Shown: positions 8,498 to 18,236, counted from the stretch's first letter. The stretch: 64,000 nt of DNA from Bin87 sp963666865 (GCA_963666865.1 OY763072.1:2666001-2730000), one strand, 5' to 3'. Numbers and translations: made by a program. The notes: generated by a model not told the origin, from the letters alone.

Positions 8498-8506
8498 TGG
8501 TACAAT
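8498..8506 (+). promoter_or_regulatory. Extended -10 promoter for the Sua5-like gene
   Basis: TGGTACAAT ends ten bases before the ATG at 8517. Transcription would start within a few bases of the ATG, so the message would be leaderless or nearly so. No Shine-Dalgarno is seen before this ATG, which fits. Confidence 0.5.
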
Positions 8507-8516
8507 CGTCTCCGGC

Positions 8517-9146
8517 ATGGATTACCAAACCGAAATTGCCCAGGCCGCCGCGGTTGTCTCCGCCGGCGGCGTAGTCGCCATCCCCACTGACACGCTCTTT
8601 GGCCTGGCGGCAGACGCCCTCAATTCCGACGCAGTCGAGCGAGTGTACGTCGCCAAGGGCCGGCCGGCTGATCTGCCCCTGCCGGTGCTGGTGTCCGGAT
8701 GGGAGCAGGCGACGCAGGTGGCGGCTATTCCCGCCGCCGCGCTGCCCATGGTCCAAAAGCTCGCCGAGGCATACTGGCCCGGCAGCCTGACCATGGTGCT
8801 CCCTGCCGCGCCGGGTCTCCCGGACCGCCTCACCGCCGGCCGTGACACCATCGCGGTGCGGATGCCCAACCATCCGGCGCCTCTGGCGTTGGCGGAAGCC
8901 CTGGGTCGTCCCATCACTGGAACCAGCGCCAACCGCAGCGGCGAGCCGGACATTACCGACGCGGATGAATTGCGGGCAATCATCGGTCCGCGAGTTGATG
9001 GTATCATTGCATCCGGCCCGACCCCGAAGGGAACCGCCAGCACTATTATATCCGTGTCCCCAGAAGGCACCGCGCTGCTCCGGGAGGGAGCATTGCTCTA
9101 TCGCGAAATACTGGACCTCCTTGACATGATGGAAGCGCGCAGTTAG
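8517..9146 (+). CDS. Sua5/YciO/YrdC family threonylcarbamoyl-AMP synthase
   Basis: Makes L-threonylcarbamoyl-AMP from threonine, bicarbonate and ATP for the t6A modification of ANN-decoding tRNAs. The 209-residue protein is one YrdC domain: VAIPTDTLFGLAADAL near the N-terminus, YVAKGRPADLPLPVLV with the KxRP(xx)PL motif, WPGSLTMVLPA, IAVRMPNHP and ITGTSANRSGEPD, STIISVS. It lacks the extra C-terminal Sua5 domain. The ATG directly after the TGGTACAAT element is preferred over a TTG 16 codons upstream, which would lie before the promoter. Confidence 0.88.
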   Translation: MDYQTEIAQAAAVVSAGGVVAIPTDTLFGLAADALNSDAVERVYVAKGRPADLPLPVLVSGWEQATQVAAIPAAALPMVQKLAEAYWPGSLTMVLPAAPGLPDRLTAGRDTIAVRMPNHPAPLALAEALGRPITGTSANRSGEPDITDADELRAIIGPRVDGIIASGPTPKGTASTIISVSPEGTALLREGALLYREILDLLDMMEARS

Positions 9147-9159
9147 TGAGGACCCCATC

Positions 9160-10185
9160 GTGGCAAACGACACATACGAACGCTACCGCGCCGTCGTGGA
9201 CGCCGAACTGCGCGACGCATTTGACGGCCGGCAGGGGATGCTCTACGACCTGCTTCGTTATCATCTGGGTTGGGTGGACGAGCGCGGCAACCCGGCCGAA
9301 TCGGCGCTGACTCCGCTGCACCACTGTGGCGTCCTGGCTTTAGCCGCTGCCGACGCCGTATCCGGCGATTATGGTCCGGCCGTATCCGCCGCCGCTGCCG
9401 TTGAGCTGGCGTACAACTTCGTGCTCGTCCACAACGACGTTCAAGCCGGCCGGATCGGCCAATCTTCCGACCGTCCCAGCATCTGGTGGGTTTGGGGGCC
9501 GTCCCAGGCCATCAACGCCGGCGACGGTCTGCACGCGCTGGCCCGTGCCGTATTGATGCGATTGTCCGAGGCCGGAACGCCGGCTTCCATTGTGTTGACC
9601 GCCCTGCGCAGTCTAGATCAAGCGTGTCTCACGCTGTGCGAAGGGCAATACATGGACCTGACTTACCAGGACCAACTGATGGTGTCAGAGCCCGATTACC
9701 TTGACATGGTAGGACGTAAATCCGGGGCCCTGGTTGGTTGCTCTGCCGGGTTGGGAGCGTTGGCAGTCGGCGGCGATGAGGCCACCGCCGAAGCCCTGCG
9801 CCGGTGGGGAGAGCTGCTGGGAACGGCCCGGCAGATCCGGGAAGATATCGACGACCTGTGGGGCGCCGGCGGCGACGGGTTCACCCCGGCCAACGTCCTG
9901 AACAAAAAGAAAAGTCTGCCCCTTATCCACGCGCTGCAAAACTCCGCGACCTCAGCGAAGCGGGAGTTGGGCGGCATCTACATGAAACGTGTCCTCGAAC
10001 CCGACGATCCGCCCCGCATTGTCGCCATCCTGGATGATGCCGGCTCCCGTCAGTACGCCGAGGACAAGGCGGAGCAACTGCTGCGCGAAGCCGACGCGGC
10101 CCTTGTGATGGACGGCTGCAAATTGCAGCGTCCGGTAGCGTTGCAATGGGCGTCGGAATGGGTTATTGGCCGGCCCCAATCCTGA
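9160..10185 (+). CDS. Polyprenyl (isoprenyl) diphosphate synthase family protein with atypical first Asp motif
   Basis: 341 residues with the all-helical trans-isoprenyl synthase architecture. The second aspartate motif is intact (QIREDIDDLWG), but the first, normally DDxxD followed by RRGxP, reads VHNDVQAGRIGQSSDRPSIWWVWG. Only one of its aspartates is retained and the RR pair is missing, so magnesium-diphosphate binding may differ. GDGLHALARA and CEGQYMDLTYQ (GQxxDL) match the family. The GTG start follows GTGAGGAC and is 14 bases after the preceding stop. It could make a C20-C25 lipid precursor or be a divergent terpenoid enzyme; product length is not predictable. Confidence 0.82.
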   Translation: MANDTYERYRAVVDAELRDAFDGRQGMLYDLLRYHLGWVDERGNPAESALTPLHHCGVLALAAADAVSGDYGPAVSAAAAVELAYNFVLVHNDVQAGRIGQSSDRPSIWWVWGPSQAINAGDGLHALARAVLMRLSEAGTPASIVLTALRSLDQACLTLCEGQYMDLTYQDQLMVSEPDYLDMVGRKSGALVGCSAGLGALAVGGDEATAEALRRWGELLGTARQIREDIDDLWGAGGDGFTPANVLNKKKSLPLIHALQNSATSAKRELGGIYMKRVLEPDDPPRIVAILDDAGSRQYAEDKAEQLLREADAALVMDGCKLQRPVALQWASEWVIGRPQS

Positions 10186-10203
10186 CTTTCAGAGGGTAAT
10201 CAA

Positions 10204-11415
10204 ATGAGCAAGCGTACCCTTTCCCAACTGGACGTGGCGGGCAAGACGGTCTTGGTGCGTGTTGACTTCAACGTACCCATCGAGCAGGGAGTGGAGGCCA
10301 TCGCCAATTACGACCAGCGCCTCCGCGCCACACTGCCCACCATCCAATACCTGGTGGAAAGACAGTGCCGCACGGTGCTGTGTTCTCACCTCGGTCGTCC
10401 CCGCGGCAAAGTTGATGATGGATTGCGCTTGAAGCCGGTGGGCGACCGACTGGCCGTGCTCCTAGGCCGCCCGGTAGCGTCCCTCCGCGACTGCGTGGGT
10501 GAAGCCGTGACCGAGCGCGTCGCCGGTATGTCCGCCGGTGATATATGCCTGCTGGAAAACCTGCGTTTCCACGAGGGCGAGGAGAGCGACCCGGATTCTT
10601 CAACATTCCGGGCCTTTGCCGCCGAGTTGGCCGCTCTCGCGGACTGCTTCGTCATGGATGCCTTTGCCGTGGCCCATCGTGCCCACGCCTCAACCGTCGG
10701 GATACCCCGGCACCTGCCCACGGCCATGGGCCTGCTCACGCAGCGCGAGGTCGAGTCCCTGGGCTTGGCATTGGCGGAGCCGGACCGTCCCCTGGCCGCG
10801 CTGATGGGCGGAGCCAAGGTCAGCGACAAAATCCTGGTTCTGGAAAACCTGCTGGAACGCCTGGATCACCTGTTCATTGGCGGCGGAATGGCGGTGACGT
10901 TCCTCGCCGCGGCCGGCAAGCCGGTGGGCGCGTCCGTCGTTGAGGAAGATCGCCTGGACTTCGCCCGGGATGTGATGCGCCGGGCCGACGCCGGCGGCGT
11001 CACCGTCCATCTTCCCGCAGACGTGGTTGCCGCCGACGAATTCTCGCCCCAGCCCGCATCCTTCAACACCGTTTCCTCAGATAACATCCCGGATGGCTGG
11101 TACATCATGGACATCGGCCCGGATACCGCCCGCGTTTACGCTAGCGAGTTGGCCGGCTGCAAGACCATCCTGTGGAACGGCCCCATGGGCGTGTTCGAGA
11201 TGGAGAGATTCAGCGCCGGCACCCGGCACGTTGCTGATGGCATCGCCAGCCTCCCGGGAGTGACCACTGTAGTCGGCGGCGGCTCCACTGCGGAGGCAGT
11301 CGAGGCCCTGGGGCTGATGGAGAAAATGACCCACGTGTCCACCGGCGGCGGGGCATCCCTGGAGTTCCTTGAGGGGCGCACGTTGCCCGGCATCGCCGCC
11401 ATCCCCGACGCTTGA
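10204..11415 (+). CDS. pgk: Phosphoglycerate kinase
   Basis: Interconverts 1,3-bisphosphoglycerate and 3-phosphoglycerate with ADP/ATP. 403 residues, full length. Motifs in order: VLVRVDFNVPI at the N-terminus, SHLGRP, LLENLRFHEGEE, MGGAKVSDKI, FIGGGMAVTFL, ILWNGPMGVFE and VVGGGSTAEAV. Glycolytic neighbours are the phosphoglycerate mutase directly downstream and tpiA a few kilobases on. Confidence 0.97.
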   Translation: MSKRTLSQLDVAGKTVLVRVDFNVPIEQGVEAIANYDQRLRATLPTIQYLVERQCRTVLCSHLGRPRGKVDDGLRLKPVGDRLAVLLGRPVASLRDCVGEAVTERVAGMSAGDICLLENLRFHEGEESDPDSSTFRAFAAELAALADCFVMDAFAVAHRAHASTVGIPRHLPTAMGLLTQREVESLGLALAEPDRPLAALMGGAKVSDKILVLENLLERLDHLFIGGGMAVTFLAAAGKPVGASVVEEDRLDFARDVMRRADAGGVTVHLPADVVAADEFSPQPASFNTVSSDNIPDGWYIMDIGPDTARVYASELAGCKTILWNGPMGVFEMERFSAGTRHVADGIASLPGVTTVVGGGSTAEAVEALGLMEKMTHVSTGGGASLEFLEGRTLPGIAAIPDA

Positions 11416-11423
11416 CCCCATTC

Positions 11424-11481
11424 CGTCATTCATTCCAGCGAAAGAACGTCACCCCGTACTTGATACGGGGCCGGAATCCAG
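11424..11481. repeat. REP-like intergenic repeat (CCCCGTACTTGATACGGGG type)
   Basis: Between pgk and apgM: CGTCATTCATTCCAGCGAAAG, then the palindrome CCCCGTACTTGATACGGGG, then CCGGAATCCAG. The same palindrome and flanks recur at 39561-39613, and a variant occurs at 33003-33025. Confidence 0.7.
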
Positions 11482-11528
11482 CGCCCGTAGCAATAACAAC
11501 CGCTATCGGGCCAGTCATCGGAGCAAAT

Positions 11529-12734
11529 ATGATTGACTTGGAACAGATTCAAGACAGCATCGCCAGCACGCCATCCAAGATTGTCATGCTGGTGGCCGAC
11601 GGACTGGGCGGGTTGCCCCATCCCGACACGCGCAAGTCGGAACTGGAAACCGCCCACATCCCCAACCTGGACGCCCTAGCCCAACGCAGCGCCTGCGGTT
11701 TGACCACGCCGGTCGAGGTTGGCATCGCTCCCGGTAGCGGGCCGGGCCATCTGGCGTTGTTCGGCTACAACCCCCTGAAGTACTTCATCGGCAGAGGGGT
11801 GTTGGAGGGTCTGGGTATCGGCCTCGAATTGCTACCCGGCGACGTGGCCGCCCGGGGCAATTTCTGCACCGTGGACGACGACGGACTGCTCACCGACCGC
11901 CGAGCCGGACGCATCGCCACCGAGTTGAGCGCTCCTTTGTGTGAGCGTCTGGACCGCATCGAAATCCCCGGCGTGCAGGTGGACGTGTTACCGGTGCAGG
12001 ATTACCGCTTCGTGCTGCGGCTGCGCGGCGAGGGCCTTTCCGAGGCTATTGAAGAGACGGACCCGCAGCGCGAGGGCGTGGCTCCCCGTCCTGCTGGCGC
12101 ATTGGTTCCGGAAGCAGCGCGCACCGCTGACATCGTGCAAAAATTTGTCACCGAGGCGGGCCGCCTCCTCTCCGAAGAACAGCCGGCCAACATGGTTTTG
12201 CTGCGCGGCTGGGCGCAACTGCCCAACCTGCCCGACTTCGGCCAGGTCTATCACCTCAACCCCGCTGCCATCGCCGCCTACCCCATGTATCGCGGCCTGG
12301 CCTCGGTCGCCAATATGCAGATCATCCCCACCGGCATGACCTTCGGCGATGAGGTGAACACCCTCCAGGCTAACTGGGACAACCACGATTTCTTCTTCAT
12401 CCATTACAAGCCGGCCGACGCCGCCGGCGAGGATGGTGATTTCGACGGCAAAGTAAAGCGGCTGGAGGAGTTGGACGTTCACATCCCGCGCATATTGGAC
12501 CTCCAACCCGACGTGCTGATGGTGGCCGGCGACCACGCCACGCCCGCCATCATGGCGTCTCACAGCTGGCACCCGGTCCCATTCATGCTCCATTCCAAGT
12601 TGACCTTGGGCGAAGGAGTGGACGGCTTCAACGAGAAGGCTTGTGCGCAAGGTTCGCTGGGGCGCATACCAGCTGAAACGATTATGTTGCTGGCGCTGTC
12701 CCACTCCGGCAAACTGGCCAAGTTCGGCCCGTGA
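11529..12734 (+). CDS. apgM: 2,3-bisphosphoglycerate-independent phosphoglycerate mutase, archaeal (ApgM) type
   Basis: Converts 3- to 2-phosphoglycerate without 2,3-BPG. 401 residues of the alkaline-phosphatase superfamily: KIVMLVADGLGGLPHP binds metal, IAPGSGPGHLALFGYNPL carries the nucleophile region, GRGVLEGLG and VAARGNFCTVDDDG follow, and KPADAAGEDGDFDGK and VAGDHATPAIMASHSW supply the remaining metal ligands. ATG 11529 (MIDLEQIQ) was chosen because the frame upstream is made of the intergenic repeat. Forms a glycolytic pair with pgk. Confidence 0.9.
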   Translation: MIDLEQIQDSIASTPSKIVMLVADGLGGLPHPDTRKSELETAHIPNLDALAQRSACGLTTPVEVGIAPGSGPGHLALFGYNPLKYFIGRGVLEGLGIGLELLPGDVAARGNFCTVDDDGLLTDRRAGRIATELSAPLCERLDRIEIPGVQVDVLPVQDYRFVLRLRGEGLSEAIEETDPQREGVAPRPAGALVPEAARTADIVQKFVTEAGRLLSEEQPANMVLLRGWAQLPNLPDFGQVYHLNPAAIAAYPMYRGLASVANMQIIPTGMTFGDEVNTLQANWDNHDFFFIHYKPADAAGEDGDFDGKVKRLEELDVHIPRILDLQPDVLMVAGDHATPAIMASHSWHPVPFMLHSKLTLGEGVDGFNEKACAQGSLGRIPAETIMLLALSHSGKLAKFGP

Positions 12735-14440
12735 CGCCCCGGGAACACGAACAGACGTTAAACGTCTGGCTGGCCGGCCTGCTCCGCCAGCGCGGCCTGA
12801 ACGCCCGGCCCGAGGTTACGCACCCCGGCAACCTTCGCGTGGACGTGGAGGTGCGTATCGGGCCGGCGGTTATCGCCGTGGAGGCCGAGCACGGGCAGAC
12901 CCCCGCCAAACGGGCGGAGGCCATCGGAGACGCCGACGCCCGCCTGATGCAAAAACTCGCTCATGGCGCCGTGGCGGTCTGCTATCCTGACCATACCACC
13001 GAAAAATCGCTGCCCGACGCGCAATTCATCTGGATGGTGCGCGACGGCGTGAACGCTGCGCCGCACTGGACCTCCGGTGATCTTGACCGCCTGACCTCGG
13101 TGATCCGGCTCACGCCAGCCCAGCTGGGCAACCCCGACTACGCCGCCGCCGCGCTGTCAGGCAGCCTGGACGCCGCCGTCAACCGCCTCAACGACACCCA
13201 AAAGCGGTTGCTGGCGCAAACGCTGGACTTGCCCGCCGCCAAGACCTCCGGGCGGGAAGGCGGCCAATGGAACCGGGCCGCCAAGCGCGCCCTGCTGGTG
13301 CTGGCCACTGCCGTGATGTTCCACTCCCGGCTGGACAGCCATCTGGCCGATATGCGGCCGGATGCAGACCGCCGCGAGCATCCGCCCGCAGATTTCACCG
13401 GCCCCTGGCCGCCGGCCATGGCCCACCTGTGCCGGGACGCCCACGATCCCATCGCCGCTTTCCGCGACGCCTGGAACCTGATCCTCGCCCTGGACTACAA
13501 GCCCATCTTTGAAACCGGGCGGGCCGCCTTGCAGTCCTGTCCGCCCGACCCGGCCTTTGCCGACGCGGTGCGCGACACCGCCGACGCCGCCCTGGCCGTG
13601 GTGCAGAACATCGCCGGCCTGCGCCACGACCTGCTGGGCCGCATCTTTCATACCGTCCTGGATACCGCCCGCTACGACGGTTCCTTTTACACTACCACCG
13701 CCGCGGCGACGCTGCTGGCGGCGCTGGCTTTGCGGGAAGATGCCTGCGACTGGCAGGACGCGGCAGCCATCGCCAACCTGCGCATTACCGACCCGGCCTG
13801 CGGCACGGGAACGCTGCTGATGGCCGCCGCCGAGCGCATCCGCGACCTGGCCCCGCAGTCCGACGTTGACGAAACCATCGCCCGCGCCCTCATCGAAAAC
13901 GTTTTCACCGGCTACGACGTGAACCTCACGGCGACCCACATGGCGGCGACCACCCTGGGCCTGCTGTCTCCAACGACCCAGTTCCGCAACATGAAAATCG
14001 GGCGGACCTTCCTGGGGGTGGACGACGCCGGCGAAGCCCATCTCGGCTCCCTGGAGTTCCTGGACCGCCAGCCCATGTTGATGCCCTGGCCGGGCGGAGC
14101 GCAGGCGGCGGCCCAGGTGGATACCGGCGAGGGCATGGCCGCCGCTGAGCCGGCCGACCTGGTGATTATGAACCCGCCCTTCACCCGCGACAGCCTGCGC
14201 CACGACCAGTTTGATGCTGCCACCGAACGCAAGATCAAGGAGCGGGAAAAGGCCCTGTTCGCCAACAAGCCAACTTACATGGCCGGCAACAGTGGTGCGT
14301 TTCTTGTATTGGCAGAGTACATCTGTAAACCAGAATCTGGCGCATTGGCAGCAATTTTGCCACTGGTAGCGGCTACGGATGTGTCAGGATTGGAAATTCG
14401 CAGGTATCTTGCAGGCCACTATCATAACCATTGGTGCTAG
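12731..14440 (+). pseudogene. Adenine-specific DNA methylase, N-terminal part, split by an insertion sequence
   Basis: Five-prime part of a large type IIG-like or stand-alone N6-adenine methylase. Residues 1-110 resemble a nuclease-fold domain (RVDVEVRIGPAVIAVEAEHG, a D...ExE/H pattern), followed by a helical region and the methylase core with AdoMet motif ITDPACGTGTLLMAAAERI and catalytic LVIMNPPFTRD (NPPF). The reading frame ends at a TAG inside the left end of the insertion sequence, after GHYH. Deleting the element and one copy of the TCATA duplication rejoins it in frame to the downstream half. The GTG start overlaps the stop of apgM (GTGA). Confidence 0.85.
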
Positions 14441-15324
14441 TAAGTGTCAGAGGATGAAGTGAGCGATGGAGCGATGGATGCGTCCCTGGGCGTCCGGTTC
14501 CAACCCATTCCATTGGGTCAGTATATCGAATGCGGCGATGGCGTAAGCCAAGTGGGCCTCAAAGCCATTCCACGCCCGATGGCGCATTTCTTTACTGCCC
14601 CACACCACTGACATCATGGCGAAAGTGGTCTCCACCGCCATGCGCACGTTCCACTGTCCCCGACGACAGATCTTGACGTTGGCCGGGTCGCCTTTGGCGC
14701 GGTGAAAGCCGGTGTCGGCCAGCACAATCATCTGTCCGTCGTATTGAGCGAGCAAGGGCAGGAAGGTCTGGTCGTGGACATTGGCTCCGGCGCAGTCCCA
14801 ATCGGTAATCAGGCCCCACTGGTTCTGTACGATGCAGAGTTTACCTCCCACGATCCAGCGATGGTTGGACTTGCCTTTCTTGCCGATTTGGTTAGCCCGT
14901 CGCCCTTCGCGTATGGGATGACGCAATTCTACTCCGTAGCTGTCGGCCACCCCCAGGACGGTGGGCCCGGCCAGGAAGTAGCCGGTCCAGTCCCGTTGCG
15001 CCCGCAACCGGCGGTTCAGACGGGTGCGGCTGGGCAGTTGGGGAAAGAGGTGGCCATAGTTGTCTTTGAGCCAATGGTAGAAGGCCCGTTGCGTAACCTG
15101 CTTCATGGCTTGCAGCACGCCGATGGTAATCAGTTCGCTGAGGGAGAGGATGGCCTGACTGTGCTGGGGAACGTCGGGCAGCGCGTCATCTATCTGGCAG
15201 TACAGTTCAGTGATAAAATCGGCGATGTTCACGAGGTTCCTCCGCTGTAGTGTAAGCAACTCACAGCATAGTGGAACTTCGTGGCATTTTCAAAATCAAC
15301 TCAAACTAGCACCAATGGTTCATA
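14422..15324. mobile_element. Complete 893-bp insertion sequence with 15-bp inverted ends and 5-bp target duplication
   Basis: The element runs from 14427 to 15319. Its ends are perfect inverted repeats ACCATTGGTGCTAGT and ACTAGCACCAATGGT. It is flanked by the direct repeat TCATA (14422-14426 and 15320-15324). A single DDE transposase fills it on the minus strand. Removing the element plus one TCATA restores an uninterrupted methylase frame (GHYH joined to IESIITSHDPERIYF), which confirms the boundaries. IS-family assignment is uncertain; size and transposase layout suggest the IS5/IS982-like group. Confidence 0.93.
14447..15232 (-). CDS. DDE transposase of the insertion sequence
   Basis: 261 residues. 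An N-terminal helical DNA-binding part (MKQVTQRAFYHWLKDNYGHL, LPSRTRLNRRLRAQRDW) is followed by an RNase H-like catalytic fold: VLGVADSYGVEL (first Asp), GKKGKSNHRWIVGGKL, GANVHDQTFLPLL, MIVLADTGFHRAKG (second Asp) and VETTFAMMSVVWGSKEMRHR (Glu). The YRR-like VRMAVETTF and KEMRHR...FEAHLAYAIAAFDIL match IS5/IS982-type enzymes. The GTG start (VNIADFIT) follows GGAGG at six bases; a longer frame lacks a ribosome site. It looks intact, so the element may still be active. Confidence 0.88.
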   Translation of the reverse strand: MNIADFITELYCQIDDALPDVPQHSQAILSLSELITIGVLQAMKQVTQRAFYHWLKDNYGHLFPQLPSRTRLNRRLRAQRDWTGYFLAGPTVLGVADSYGVELRHPIREGRRANQIGKKGKSNHRWIVGGKLCIVQNQWGLITDWDCAGANVHDQTFLPLLAQYDGQMIVLADTGFHRAKGDPANVKICRRGQWNVRMAVETTFAMMSVVWGSKEMRHRAWNGFEAHLAYAIAAFDILTQWNGLEPDAQGRIHRSIAHFIL

Positions 15325-16361
15325 TAGAATCTATCATCACCTCTCACGACCCGGAGCGTATCTACTTCTCCGAGAACACGGATATTGGCGAGATGCTGGT
15401 AGTCTGCCGTCGCTGGCCGGCCGTCAACGGGCCGAAACCTCCGACGCGGGTGGTCAATCTGGCCAGAAACCCGGCGACACCGGCCGACGCAATCAGCATG
15501 GCGGCCGCCATCGAGACCGACAACATCGCCGGCCAGGGCTACGGCACAGTGCAGCAGTGGCCGGAGTCGCGCGTCGTCGCCGGAGACTGGGGCGCGGTGC
15601 AATTCCTTTCGCCTTACCTGTGCGAAAGATTCATCGAGCTGCGGGACGGCGGTCTGTTCCGGTCGGTAACGCTGGGTAGCATCGCCAACATCGGGCCGGC
15701 CGGCCAGCGGATACGGGACGCCTTTACCCGGTCGGCGATGCCCGACGCCGAGGGCAGGGTTGCGCTGTGGCAGCACGACACGGAAGTGACGCAATCCATG
15801 GCTGCTGAGTGGGATACGCACATTGTCGCCAAGCCGCCGAGAGCGCACCTGGCGGAAAGGTATTGGCAACAGAGAGGCAAGTTATTGTTGCCAAATCGGA
15901 TGCGCCTTAATACTGTCAAGGTGAACTGCGTAAGATTGGATACACCATCCTTAGGTTCCTCTTGGACACCTTGCACGTTTGACACTACCGAAAACTTCAG
16001 GGACATGATGGAAAAATCCGTTTGCGTGTACCTGAACTCGTCTGTCGGTATCCTGGCTCTCTTGGGAAATCGCACAAACAGGGTGCCGTCCTATCCGCGC
16101 TTTTCCATCGATGACCAGCGGAAACTTACGGTGCCGGACTTCGACTCCATCGGCGAGGCGGGGGTAACGCAACTGTCCGCCGCCTACGATACCCACGCCG
16201 CGGACATCCTGCTGCCCCTGCCGCAGATGGACGCCGACCCGGTACGGCGGGCACTGGACGACGCCGTGGCATCCGCCCTAGGCCTGGACGGGGATACGGT
16301 GGTGGCCGTCCGGCGCAACCTGGCCATGGAGCCGTCGGTGACGGGGCGGCGGTATGGCTAG
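15315..16361 (+). pseudogene. Adenine-specific DNA methylase, C-terminal part, downstream of the insertion sequence
   Basis: The 3' half of the methylase interrupted at 14427-15319. It contains the target-recognition-like region (SVTLGSIANIGPAGQRIRD, HIVAKPPRAHLAERYWQQRG, CVYLNSSVGILALLGNRTN) and a helical tail. The right inverted repeat of the element supplies an in-frame ATG (ATGGTTCATATAGAA), so a separate C-terminal polypeptide could be made, but it has no AdoMet or catalytic motif. With the N-terminal part the ancestral protein would be about 910 residues. Confidence 0.8.
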
Positions 16362-16396
16362 GGTGGGCGGTGGGGCAATATCCTGGCACATTATCC

Positions 16397-16424
16397 TTGA
16401 GATCGCCGTGCGGTACGCTATAAT
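16397..16424 (+). promoter_or_regulatory. Promoter of the HNH endonuclease gene
   Basis: TTGAGA, a 16-base spacer, then a perfect TATAAT; predicted start near 16431, about 35 bases before the ATG at 16467. One of the most consensus-like promoters in the window. Confidence 0.6.
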
Positions 16425-16466
16425 TAATCACTAGGAACCACGATACCCCGGCGCGTTTGCAGAGTC

Positions 16467-17213
16467 ATGGAGTCCACCATGTTCCAATCAGTCATGCACG
16501 AGATCCGCGTTATCCACAACTATGAGCCTCTTGAGTCACGTCGATCCCATAACGGTGGATACGTTACGGTTGAAATCTGCAAGGATTGCGGCACAAAGCA
16601 GGAAACCTTGCGTTTATCTAGAAGAGAAGGGCCGAATTTGAGTGATTTGGCGAAGCATGGAGCAGGATACCAACACAAACAAATATATTCCACATTGGAA
16701 AATTTAACCAAGCAACTCGGGGAGATAGTAAAATCTCTTGAGGAGTACACGAATTCCATAACCGCAGGCACAGACTACTCCGACATCCGAGACCTTGTAG
16801 AAACCATGGACCAGCGGTATGTCGGCCAAATTAACGCTTCCAGCGCTCCGCTCGGTGTGCTAGATCTCTGGGTCAATACGTCCGGCAAACACCTGTCGCG
16901 GAAAGTATTGCTAGGTTTCAAACAGGGATTGGTCTGCAACCGATGTGACAAAGTGATGTACTCGTTAGACGACCTGACGGTTGATCACATTGTTCCTCGA
17001 AGCCGTGGCGGCGAATCGGTACTGAAAAACCTTCAGTTGCTTTGCCGCAAGTGTAATCTCCTCAAGGGAGACAGTGGACCAAGCGACAAAGATATTGCGC
17101 CGTTCACATACGATGGGTCGCCTTGTGTACACACTATGACGTGCGGTGACATTGACAACATGCGACCGTTGCATAAGAAACGGCGTCATGCCAGCGAGAA
17201 GGTGCCATCCTAA
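16467..17213 (+). CDS. HNH endonuclease family protein
   Basis: 248 residues. The C-terminal third is an HNH nuclease with a structural zinc: CNRCDKVMYSLDDLTVDH then VPRSRGGESVLKNLQLLCRKCNLLKGD (DH...N...H-like with two CxxC pairs). The N-terminal part has a CKDCGTKQ zinc-like pair and a helical stretch with heptad-like leucines. Base composition is AT-richer than its neighbours, suggesting transfer. It follows the broken methylase but has its own promoter. It may be a remnant of a defence island; no target can be given. Confidence 0.8.
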   Translation: MESTMFQSVMHEIRVIHNYEPLESRRSHNGGYVTVEICKDCGTKQETLRLSRREGPNLSDLAKHGAGYQHKQIYSTLENLTKQLGEIVKSLEEYTNSITAGTDYSDIRDLVETMDQRYVGQINASSAPLGVLDLWVNTSGKHLSRKVLLGFKQGLVCNRCDKVMYSLDDLTVDHIVPRSRGGESVLKNLQLLCRKCNLLKGDSGPSDKDIAPFTYDGSPCVHTMTCGDIDNMRPLHKKRRHASEKVPS

Positions 17214-17383
17214 TGAGTAAACCGAACGAGAAGCGCATGGACCGGATTCTGCTGGAAAAGCGGTGAGGTGGCGGACGCCCTAAACCGCGAACGCCATCTG
17301 GTGAAGTCCGTCAATGGGAACCACCTAACGAGGGCAAGACGCCCGCCGACCGGAAGAAGCCAAAAGCCGACCAGGGAGACTGA
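17213..17383 (+). pseudogene. Small ORF with an internal TGA stop
   Basis: Starts in a TAATG overlap with the HNH stop. Seventeen codons (MSKPNEKRMDRILLEKR) are followed by TGA, after which the same frame continues for 38 codons (GGGRPKPRTPSGEVRQWEP...) to a second TGA. The composition of the continuation is that of a basic, proline-rich coding tail, so a nonsense mutation in a 56-residue protein is plausible. No family recognised. It may simply be a 17-codon chance ORF. Confidence 0.3.
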
Positions 17384-17442
17384 CGCGGCTGAACAACCAT
17401 TCGTCGCTGGCCGATCAGCGCTCGTCACGCAAGGAGCCGTCT

Positions 17443-18216
<774 letters not shown>

Positions 18217-18236
18217 GTTCATCCCCAGGCCGGGGT

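Noticed and set aside
13157..14203. 348-codon minus-strand frame opposite the methylase
   Set aside because: Shadow of the methylase coding frame, Gly/Gln/Val-rich with no motifs.
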